A stretch of 64,000 nt of DNA, taken from contig JAYJMM010000100.1 of NCBI GenBank assembly GCA_037349105.1, forward strand, positions 1,520,501 to 1,584,500. The letters are read 5' to 3'. Both the position numbers and the translations under genes were made by a program. Shown one piece after another: positions 1 to 8,416 of the stretch (position 1 is its first letter; each line of letters starts with the position of its first letter). Below the pieces are notes generated by a model that saw nothing but the letters and a program-made list of their open reading frames with translations, ran no database searches and had not been told where the DNA came from. Source of the DNA: Limnomonas spitsbergensis. Lineage: Eukaryota; Chlorophyta; Chlorophyceae; Chlamydomonadales.

Positions 1-557
1 ATGTACTCATGTGTCGGGGAGGGAGGGGGGAGGGGATAGTGCAACATGCACTCCAATAAAGCGGAGCTGCAGATCTTGCATCATGTGAGGGGCGGATGGG
101 TGGGTGCCAGCCTACATCGGGTTGGTGGAGGGGAAAGGTGCGGATGAGGGGGGGGGGGGGAGGGGAGGGCAGCGTTCACTTGGTCAATTTGGCACTTCAC
201 TTATTGCTTCATATTACGGGGGGGGGGCGCCGGTGACGGTGAGTGTGTTATGGGTCGGGGCAGTGTGTGTGAGATGACAGGACTGTGCGGTGGAGGGTGT
301 TGCGAACTCCTGTTGATAAGGGTTTAGGGTTTGGTAAAGGATTGATGACGCTTTAGGGTTAGGTTCTGGTACATTAGGATTAAAGGTTAGGATAAGGATA
401 TGATTCACACATGTGCGATCATGTGGGGCGGACAGTGGATAGCGCCCAGCTCAGCAGCAGTGGTCCATGCTAGAATTAAACGCTTCTTCACACGTATGAT
501 GATAAGAACGATTCACACTTGCGCGCTCAGGTGGGGCGGACAGTGGATCGTGCGCAG
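1..557. other. Non-coding upstream/intron DNA with junction copies
   Basis: No exon could be supported here. The first 240 bases are G-rich low-complexity sequence. From about 300 to 400 there are degenerate telomere-like units (TTTAGGGT, TTAGGAT variants). Two similar segments start at 402 and 510 (period 108 bp; both begin GATTCACAC and contain GTGGGGCGGACAGTGGAT). They lead into an AG acceptor, and the second copy is the one directly in front of the exon at 558. This is probably the intron upstream of the MICU-like exon. Confidence 0.5.
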
Positions 558-1259
558 CTCAATAAGCTCGTCACCAAGTTCGCAAAGATACGACTCTCTG
601 ACCAGGTAACAGCAGCCAACTAACCTTAGCAGGGTAAGCCTCACCTTCCTGAAACCCTGAACCAGGGAACAGCAGTCCCCAACCCGAGACAGATTCAGAG
701 TGTAATCTCCTCTTCACCTTCGACCAGATTAAACCCGTCCCCTACCCTGAACCCTGAAACAGGTAATAGCAGCCCCCTACCCTAAACCCTGAACCAAGTA
801 ATAGCAGCCCCCTACCCTAGGCAGGGTAAAGCATTTGCCCTTCCCCTACACCTTCAACCAGAAGACAGCTGTCCCCTGTTTTTCACCCTTCGCGTATTTG
901 CCTTTATACTGCTGATCAGTCTTGGTCTCGCCTTCCTCCGCACACACAAAGGTCCAGGGTTACCTAGCACGGCCGTTTTGGCAAAGAATCCCGTACCGTA
1001 TCCCGTCCCGTCCCGTACCGTTTGGAACTACCGTACTGTCCATTTTCTTACTAGCCCATCCCATTATGCCCGTACTGTACCGTACCCGTACCGTTTGACC
1101 GTACCGTATTCCGTACCGGGTTCCCCTGCACAGGTCCTTGACATCATCATGGCCGTGTTTGGAGATGAGAAGGGCATCCTGGACGTGGACGCATTCATCG
1201 ACGCGATGAAGCGGAAGCTGAACTCTGTGCACGCCTCCAAGTTTGCGCTGGACTCGTGA
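558..1259 (+). CDS. MICU-like calcium-uptake regulator, C-terminal two exons (partial)
   Basis: Two exons can be spliced: 558-605 (acceptor GCGCAG, donor GTAACA) and 1134-1259 (acceptor CCTGCACAG, stop TGA at 1257-1259), both phase 0. The first gives LNKLVTKFAKIRLSDQ; the second continues VLDIIMAVFGDEKGILDVD and ends about 20 residues later. The arrangement LSD-x-V-x-D-x3-A-x-F, acidic/Gly loop, then F-x3-MK-x2-L resembles the last EF-hand of the MICU family, which gates the mitochondrial calcium uniporter. The EF loop is one residue short and lacks the canonical D-x-D-x-D-G spacing, so calcium binding is doubtful. Upstream exons lie before or near the window start. The family call rests on recalled similarity over about 58 residues; another EF-hand protein is possible. 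Confidence 0.5.
606..1133 (+). repeat. Intron with decayed copies of its own 5' splice junction
   Basis: The exon ends GACCAG and the donor begins GTAACAGCAG. Similar blocks recur at about 661 (ACCAGGGAACAGCAG), 722 (ACCAGATTAA), 756 (ACAGGTAATAGCAG), 794 (ACCAAGTAATAGCAG) and 856 (ACCAGAAGACAGC). They are separated by CCCTGAACCCTA-like filler. From 985 to 1120 the intron is a low-complexity CCGTA/CCGTC run. These look like tandemly duplicated and diverging junction copies. Confidence 0.6.
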
Positions 1260-1600
1260 TCAGCTGTGGCGAAATTTAAAATTCGAAATTTTAATTTCCT
1301 GGGCATTGACAAACAGGAGATCAACTCGGTGCACGCCTTCAAGTTTGCGCTGTTCTATCAAGTAATAATCGGCGGTGGTAAAATTCATATTCGAATTTTG
1401 AATTGCCAAGTCGTCGACAAGCAGGAGATTGACTCGTTGCACGCCTCACCGCTTGCGATTGACTGGTCATCGGTGGCGGCGAGATTCAAATGTTGAAATT
1501 TGAACTTACCGACGTCGCCAATGTGGAGACTCAGACCTTCCTGCACACCTCGCCCATGTTGTGCTTGACTCGTGATTTTCGGGGCGGGTTCGGGCAGGCT
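1216..1600 (+). repeat. Tandem copies of the terminal exon end (period about 100-108 bp)
   Basis: The last coding bases (AACTCTGTGCACGCC, then AAGTTTGCGCTG and GACTCGTGAT) start at 1221. Copies recur at about 1323, 1431 and 1529, each followed by an AT-rich AAATTT/AATTC stretch. The final copy still carries GACTCGTGATTTTC at 1567. The copies lie downstream of the stop, so they would fall in the 3' UTR or intergenic DNA. Confidence 0.75.
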
Positions 1601-2640
1601 TGCGGTGCTGTGGTGGGTGGGTCAGGGGGGGAAGCGTGAGGCGGCGTGAAGGAGAAAGGGAGGCTACTGAAACCTCAAGGCGGCATTATGGGCGTAGATT
1701 TCGTTCCGGCAAACCAGTTTGTAGCTGCCTGCTCGGTTGAGGACCAGATTTCGTATCTATAAGCTGCCCGGCTGATGAGGACCAGTCTTAAGTTGAGATT
1801 ACGTTGGCCTAGGCGGTATCTATTCATGGATACGTGCTGCAGCACATGCCCAGCGTGTCAGGCTACCAAGTCGAACTGTTAAGGACGTATGGGTTTGTCA
1901 CAGCATGTTTCCATGCATGTCGGAGTTGTTGATTTTTAATCTAGTGTTGGTACTTAATCTACCAATTCCACTGCCACATTAAAACGAAGTGCAGCGTGGT
2001 CCATGGACTGCATCTTCCCCTGTCTAATTCACTGGGCTCCATGTTCCTGCCTCCCTATGTAAGGAGGCTGCACCGTAATTCCTGGCTGTGCAAGTTAGCT
2101 GAAATTGAGCTTGCTCATCCCCTTCCAGCCCAACGAGGCTGAGCGTTCAGCAGGGCCCAGCTGGGTGATGACGTTACACCTTTGGGCCCTGCTTAAATAA
2201 AGATCGGCGACGTCGGCAAACATGAAGTCAGGTAGGAAAGTCAGGGGAGAAGGAACAAGAAGAAAAAAAGATAACATTCCAAACAACGAAAAGGCTAGGC
2301 AAACCGTATCCCCTGCCCCTCAAGAGACTAGCTTTTAAAATTCAATTACAAGGTCCACAAAAGCCAGGGCCTCCCATTCCTGCCTGCGGGCTATCCAAGT
2401 TCATGTCTCGTAGGGACAAAAAAAGAAAGGAACTGTATGGGCAAGAGGAGAGACAGAGAGGAGCAGCGGGTATGCCAATGCCGTTACACCTCTGCCATGC
2501 TCAATCAGGTTTGTCACGGTATAATGCAGTATACGTGCCAAAACCGTAGGGGCCGCTAAGTACTGCAGCCCCGGAGACTCCGCAGCTTCCCTGCGGAGCC
2601 CCCCCTTTTAGGGTTAGGAGCCCAGCTTCCCACTTTCGGG
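1600..2640. other. Intergenic DNA, no gene recognised
   Basis: No exon with good splice sites or long reading frame was supported. The segment around 2155-2190 (GACGTTACACC followed by GGCCCTGCT) resembles 55053-55080 in the retroelement leader, so the distal part may belong to the same repeat family as the feature at 2640-3170. Confidence 0.4.
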
Positions 2641-3170
2641 AAGATCTGAGGCAAGATTTCCCGTACCTTAGTAATAAGGGCTTGCCGGGACCTTGTATCC
2701 CGGCTTGCCCACTGTCCCTTACTTCGTTCCTTTTAAGTGGACAGGCCTCTAATTGTAAACAGCACCGGCTACATCCCAGGGATCTACCCAGTGAAGAGCA
2801 ACAACGCCAGTACCACTCAACTAGTCAAGCCTAGGACAGCCCTACAGCCAGCGTCTTAGCAGCCCTAGAACCCCAAAGTGAGACAATCAGCCCGACTCAG
2901 GCCTATGCCCGCAGTCTACGGCTACGGTCTCTCCCGCCGCGCGCGGTAAGTGACTCAGCGACCCTCCACATTAGCTATCTGGAAGGTCAGCGTTCTAGCT
3001 AAAGCCGAGTGCTAAACTCCGCGACTGTCATCTAGAAGTTCCAGCCACAGCTTAACGCGCTGCGCATCCGCGGCCAGTGTGTAGTCACTGAGCCCGCCCG
3101 TAGGCGTCCGCCACTCTGTGGGGAAGAAGTCCGCCATGGACCCGAAGCTAACCTCTCCAAGTAAAGTAGG
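2640..3170 (+). mobile_element. Retroelement LTR/leader-like remnant
   Basis: This segment is similar to 55280-55760. Shared landmarks in the same order include TATCCCGGC, TTACTTCGT followed by GGACAG, CCTCTA-TTGTAA, AGCACCGGC, CGCGGTAAGTG, CTCGCAGCCAGTG-like sequence, GCCCGTAGGCGTCCG and GAAGAAGTCCGCC. The copy at 55 kb sits directly in front of retroelement coding sequence, so this one is read as a solo LTR or truncated leader. Exact ends and target duplication were not resolved. Confidence 0.6.
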
Positions 3171-4004
3171 GGCGGTACCCACAAGCTAGGGGCGCCCGGG
3201 TAGGCCAGCCTTCCCTCTTATTAAGTACGCTGTACCTAGTTCCCCTTTACATCCCTTGTACCTCCGCAGTGTAGTAAAAGGTGCACGTGTGTACGGTGTT
3301 GTACAGTAGTTGTGAGTAGTGTGAGCCTCTCTATGGCGATACGGGCAGCTTCCACCATTTTGGCACGGTTACTGCTTTACGGTGCGACAGGCTCGGCCGT
3401 GGGTATGCACCATTTTAAACCGTGATGCTCTGATGGACTGTAAAAACTTAACAAAAACGGTGACCTCCGCACGAAACAAGGGCATGCCAGCATTTGTACA
3501 TCATGCAGGCATGAGAAATGTAAGGTCGCCATCTAGGTACAATCTTCATGTGTCAAAATCCTCGATCTGGAAGATCACAAAACAGCTACCTGTGTATCGA
3601 GCAGCCATGCAGGGGGTGGACTGAAACGTCACTTTGGGTCCCGACGAAACAATATGTGGCTTGCTAGCTGAAATCAGTCACAAATGGCAACGAAGAAGCT
3701 CAATATTATCAAATCGATTCCACGAACATTGAAAAATCTGAAACAGCAAGATGCCTGCTTCCCTTTCTTCCCTTAAGCTGGTATGAAGTACTAGATGGTA
3801 TGAAGGAGCTCAAGAGGGAAAATTGGAATCATAACACGAGACACAATACCGTGGCCGACCACTCACCACATGGTGACGTGATGAGGTATGGGGTACCATC
3901 CGGGACACGAGCACATGTCCCATGCATCAAATGTGATGCTCTGATGGACAGTAAAATTGGACGAAACGAAACTGGACATCCACCACTATACACTATTATC
4001 CATC
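3170..4004. other. Non-coding DNA with a short direct duplication
   Basis: No gene is supported. GTGATGCTCTGATGGAC occurs at 3422 and again near 3930, followed both times by GTAAAA, so a block has been duplicated about 510 bp apart. Short reading frames here have no recognisable domain. Confidence 0.4.
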
Positions 4005-5927
4005 TCAAGCTGGCATGCAGTACCACATGGCAACAAAGGAGCACATGAGGGAAAGCGTAATAATCATGCTAGATGCAGGTGCGGCGGCCAAGCCTCCAGA
4101 AGCTGCCACGGGGGCGGCATTAGATTTTGATCCAGGTCCTGGATCAGCATCAGATCTAGATCCAGATTCCTCTGGTGGATTCGTAAAAACCGCTGAAGGC
4201 ACTGCTGGATTTGGGGCAGCAGCTTGAGGTTCATTCGAAAGTCTCTCTGGGGTCAGACCCTGGGGCGTCTCCGAAGCAGCCGAGGGCGGCTGAGTTTCCA
4301 CCACTAATCCTTTGCCGACTTCTGTTGGTGCCACGATGGACGCTGAGGAGGGCATGTCAGCGGGATCTTCAACCCTCGCCTGACATCTGCCATTGGGGTA
4401 AACGGCAGCCAGCCACACTTCAGAACACGTGCGGATTAGCAAAACCTTTTCGGCCAGCACACGTCTGGGTTTGTGCGAGCCGAAAGCCGCAGGTCTGTCT
4501 CTGAGAGCATAACTCTCTGCTTGTGCGGTAAGGTAAGGTAACTGATGATCTCAGCCATCGCCTGACACCTGCCAGGTAAGGTAAGTGGTAACCCGCATGC
4601 GCTTAGCTGTAAAGGACATAGCGGTCAAGGTCAAGCATGGTAGAATCTCACCCTGCTGAAACGGTCTCGTCCGAGGTGGCAGGTGGCAGGTGGCAGGTGG
4701 CAGGGCATGTATATGTATGTTGCCTCTGTGGAGCATGCGACACATCTTGGGAGCCGGCAATCCACTATGTTCTTTTCCTCCCGCACCTTTCATTCATCTT
4801 TTATGATTGAAACACACATATTTTATTTCTGCACGTTTTAAAACTTCCCTCCTTCACGGAGCGTCCTGGCCGTTTTTTTTATTGCCTTTTGTAGGGTTTC
4901 ATTGCTAATATTGATTTAGGGTTTAGGGTTTAGGGTTTAGGGTTTAGGGTTTAGGGTTTAGGGTTTAGGGTTTAGGGTTTAGGGTTTAGGGTTTCATTGC
5001 TAATATTGATTTTCACCCGTTTAAACATTCATCGAGATTGCCCCACGCACTGTTTGATGAATAAACCAAAATCAATTGAAAATTTGTTGTTAAGCTAAAA
5101 GCAGCCGCCGCACTGAAGCTCCTGGAAGACCAAGATCTGACAGTCTAGAGCGTTCTCTAATCCTTCTCACCTGGCAGAGCATTCATTAAGGGTGGTCCAT
5201 CGGTTTCCATTTCCTCCGCAGCCACCATACTCAAACGCTTCACACTTCGAAGAGGTGGCGTTGTAAAAATAGCGCGTGATGGACGCCCTGATTATCCGGC
5301 AAAAGTACATGGTTCAGGGTCAAGAGTTCATGGTTCAGGGTCGAGAGTTCATGGTTCAGGGTCAAGAGTTCATGGTTAAGGGTCAAGAGTTCATGGTTCA
5401 GGGTCGAGAGTTCATGGTTCAGGGTCGAGAGTTCATGGTTCAGGGTCAAGGGTTCATGGTTCAGGGTCAAGAGTTCAGGATTCAGGGTCAAGAGTAAATT
5501 GTTCAGGGTCGAGACTTCATAGGTCAGGGTCAAGAGTAAATGTTTCAGGGTCAAAAGGTCATGGTTCAGGGTCAAGAATGCAGGGTTCAGGGTCAAGAGT
5601 TCAGATTTCAGGAAACCATACGGCAAGCGCTTTGGGTCAACAGATACAAGTCAATCATAGTTTTTTGACCTGCAGTGTTCCACAGTCTAGTATCCTGATT
5701 TACTAGCACTAAACTCTTAACCCTGAACCCGAAACCCTACACCGTAAACCCTACACCCTAAACCGTAAACCCTAAACCGTAGACCCTTATCTTACTGACC
5801 TGCAGGGTCCCACGTCCAAGGGCATTAGGCAAGCTGTGGCATCGTTGGCCTCGGCCTGTTCGAGCTGAAGGGAGGTATCAGGCATACAAACGTAGAGATC
5901 AGAAGCGATTGTTTTCGTAATGTACCT
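4005..5927 (-). CDS. Unknown protein, two 3' exons (partial)
   Basis: On the minus strand an exon at about 5800-5927 (acceptor AACAG, donor GTCAGT) ends in phase 2. It joins in phase to an exon starting at 4386 (acceptor ATGGCAG) that stays open to a TGA at 4005-4007. The first exon encodes a short helical stretch (SLQLEQAEANDATA). The second encodes about 127 residues rich in Pro, Ala, Ser and acidic residues, ending in a hydrophobic tail (SSMIITLSLMCSFVAMWYC) that could be a C-terminal membrane anchor. No domain is recognised. Matching phases and junction copies at 4543-4580 and 5668-5690 support the splice sites. Alternatively the second exon splices out before the hydrophobic tail. Confidence 0.4.
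4543..4580 (-). repeat. Decayed copy of a 3' splice junction
   Basis: On the minus strand TGGCAGGTGTCAGGCGATGG here mirrors the functional TGGCAGATGTCAGGCGAGGG at about 4371-4391. It lies upstream of it in the same intron. Confidence 0.65.
4677..4704 (+). repeat. Short tandem GGTGGCA array
   Basis: Four near-perfect 7 bp units (GGTGGCA) in a row, within the intron of the minus-strand gene. On that strand it reads CCTGCCA, similar to the acceptor context CTGGCAG. Confidence 0.8.
4893..5012 (+). repeat. Interstitial telomere array between 25 bp direct repeats
   Basis: About eleven perfect TTTAGGG units occupy 4914-4993. The 25 bp segment starting AGGGTTTCATTGC and ending ATTGATTT is present on both sides (4893-4917 and 4988-5012). 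Perfect telomere units inside a chromosome flanked by a duplication fit repair-associated telomere insertion or a local duplication at a break. Confidence 0.85.
5300..5615 (+). repeat. 21 bp minisatellite
   Basis: About fifteen units of a 21 bp motif (GTTCATGGTTCAGGGTCAAG plus A), decaying towards the right end. Since 21 is a multiple of three, open frames appear on both strands (LTLNHEL repeats on minus), but these are not credible proteins. The array lies in the intron of the minus-strand gene and probably grew from the TTCAGGG telomere-variant heptamer. Confidence 0.9.
5668..5690 (-). repeat. Decayed copy of a 5' splice junction
   Basis: Plus-strand GACCTGCAGTGTTCCACAGTC resembles the functional junction GACCTGCAGGGTCCCACGTC at 5797-5816, about 130 bp away. 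On the minus strand both read as exon end CCTGCAG followed by GTCA. Confidence 0.6.
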
Positions 5928-6833
5928 CTGTTTTTTTTGCGTCTGTTCTAGATTAATGGATTTTAGCATTTATGGACTCTGCTTCTTTTGTCCAAGAGCA
6001 CATGCACTTTGTTTAACCTATGACAGCAGTGTAACTAGTGTAACGTTATTGACCTATGACAGCGGCATCTGAGCACGTTGGATTGTTTTATACATTTATT
6101 TCTTGCCGTTGCAGCCGAGTACTTTCTTCTTTAGCTCACCCCTGCCAGCGGCAGCCAAGCAGATGCCCACCCTGCACACCAAACCTCCAGTGACAAACAA
6201 GATCTGTCTTGGGGTCGGAAATGAAAAACCGATATTGTATATGTAGCAATATCACAGGATTTTGTGGTGTAAATGAAACTTGCATACCGTACCACAGCGA
6301 CATAACAGACTTGTGAAGTATAAAATGATTTGTGTACCGGTGGCATAAAAAAATGCATTCTGATCGAAGGTCTGCAGTCCCCTGGGCTCTGAAAAGCAGT
6401 GCAGACTGTTTCGTTATTTCGGCAGCAAATCAGGGATGCTGCACCATGTCCTTTTCCTTAAAATTGTTTTTCTCATCAGGTACGCCCAGAGGCTGAACTG
6501 AAAATAACTTGGAGGATGACGACATATATGATTATACCGGTATGTAGGTACCTGTTACATGCTATGTACGGGTAAGACACTGTATCGGTACGGCATAAAC
6601 GACATATGTCAAATATGGGTTTGTCGCTGCAGCTAGATCATCTGCAGCTCGGGCAACCGGCCGGAGGCCATCCGAATCAGGTCTGGATCCCATATCCAAT
6701 CCAAGCATGGGTCCGTTGCTTTGGACCTGAACTCTAAATCCTAAACCCGAAACCCAAAACTGATGCCCTGTACCCGTAGGCCTTAGGCTTGAGGGTTGCG
6801 GCATGAAGGTTGCCAGCATTTTGCTATCACCAG
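5928..6833. other. Intron/intergenic DNA, no firm gene
   Basis: No exon could be confirmed. A possible short minus-strand exon near 6127-6177 (acceptor GTGTGCAG, donor GTGAGC) has no phase partner that I could find. Degenerate telomere-like units occur at 6735-6790. Confidence 0.35.
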
Positions 6834-6900
6834 AACCAACGTATGCCGGAGCCACTGGAGACACTCCGCAGCCAGATCGAACAAGCTGATGCCCATGCTG
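6834..6900 (+). CDS. Candidate single exon, helical peptide (partial gene)
   Basis: Acceptor ATCACCAG and donor GTAGCC bound a 67 bp segment that reads NQRMPEPLETLRSQIEQADA and two more residues, ending in phase 1. The composition suits a coiled coil. Two decayed copies of its end follow at about 6995-7035 and 7095-7120. That is the same junction-copy pattern seen at confirmed exons in this window, and it is the main reason for listing the segment. Neighbouring exons were not found, so the gene is unidentified. Confidence 0.3.
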
Positions 6901-8416
6901 GTAGCCCAAATCCTCAACCCTCAACCCTCAACTCGCCAACCCTAAATCCTTTAACCCTTAGCTTTCAATCTTGTTGCTGTCACTGATGGCAAGACACCGG
7001 CCATGGAGAGAACAAGCAGATGCCCAGGCCAGTACCCTTAACACTGAATCCTGAACCGAAACACCCTGAGCGCTTTGCCCCTCAACCCTTCACAATCACC
7101 TGCGCCGATGCTGGGTCCAAAAGAGAGAGGGACGCGACCAGGCAGAGTAGGCGGATGACCAGCATGCCAGCACCGGTCCTCATTGGCTCAGCGGTATTTT
7201 GATGACTTGAATACGTGATTCGTTATGTGACCAGGTGGCAGACTGCCTTGGCTTGCGAATGAGAGGGATCGCGGAGGACCTTAAATAGGTTTAACGCCGT
7301 CAAATTCTCTCCAACTCGTGTTTTGCTGGGTTGAGTCTCAAAAGCAAGCCAGCTAGCAAGCTGCAAGCAGAGTATGTCAGGAGGTAGGAAAATCGACAAC
7401 TAAAATGCTGGAATGGATTAACAAGTCTACAGTGTCGGGTTGCAGACACCAAGGTTGCTGAATAACGCGTACGTTGCACTGCTTGATGGGCCTGCTATCA
7501 TGTCGGAGTTCCGTTCGGCCGGCCGGCGACAAACGGTCATCACGAACGGGGATCCCGGATCCTGCGGCCGGGATATCCGCGAGACTCACTCGATCGGAGT
7601 GCACCAGCGCAGGATCTATCATCCTGGGTTGTAATCCTGCTCCGCACGGAAACATCTCCGATTGCATTCTGGATTGTATTCGCACCTGCAGCAAATCTTT
7701 TACAAATTGATTACACAACGAGTCCGAGACGGACTCATACCCCAAAGGGGCCGAATCGCAGGCCACATCCATGATAAACATCACCACATGAACATTTGAT
7801 TTCTGCATTCCACCTAAAATTGTGAAGGCACAGGAGTGAAACTGGCCTACTAGGTCCGTGAGGCCACAAGAACTTCAGCCTGGGGTATGGGGTCTGGGGT
7901 AATGTTGCAAATTTTCCCAGTTGTGAAAATGTAGGGTCGAGGACCGCCCGGTTGAAGGGTGCGGGCACTGACAGCCCAACAGCATAGTGGACTATGCGCA
8001 AATGATTTATCCCGCGAACCTAAATTCGTCTAGCTTATGTTAGGTCCTCGTTACAAAGTTTGGTTTTTTGATGCGGTGGATGCTTAACCGTTATGTTCGG
8101 TTTGAACGCCCGGATTGGATGGGGGCCACACGTTCCGTCGACATTTCACAGCAGCATATGCAAACATCAAATAGCAGACATATCCTCCGTCAGCCAGTCT
8201 AACCCGACATTTCTTCGCATCATTTCTTGACATTTGCAATTGAAGGCTCCGCGGGCCTGACAGGCACACTACTGTTCTGGGTAGGTTGTGCGCACATCCG
8301 CACACTCACTTCGCGCCCAGTCCCGAATAACAACCATTCAACCAACAGGCACAGAAGCCATCCTGCTTAAACAGCGACAGCGAGGCCAATCCGTGTAAAA
8401 CCGAAGGCTTCGCAAT
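6901..8416. other. Intergenic DNA with telomere-like filler
   Basis: 6915-7090 is mostly degenerate AACCCT units. A more GC-rich stretch at 7490-7640 carries overlapping frames on both strands (about 140 residues on minus), but neither has splice sites or a domain I recognise. The SelU promoter should lie just before 8417; no clear TATA-type element stands out. Confidence 0.35.

Noticed and set aside
5240..5626. Minus-strand frame with LTLNHEL repeats
   Set aside because: Product of the 21 bp minisatellite; low complexity and no domain.
7377..7808. 143-codon minus-strand frame
   Set aside because: No splice sites, domain or junction copies; equally long frames on the other strand.
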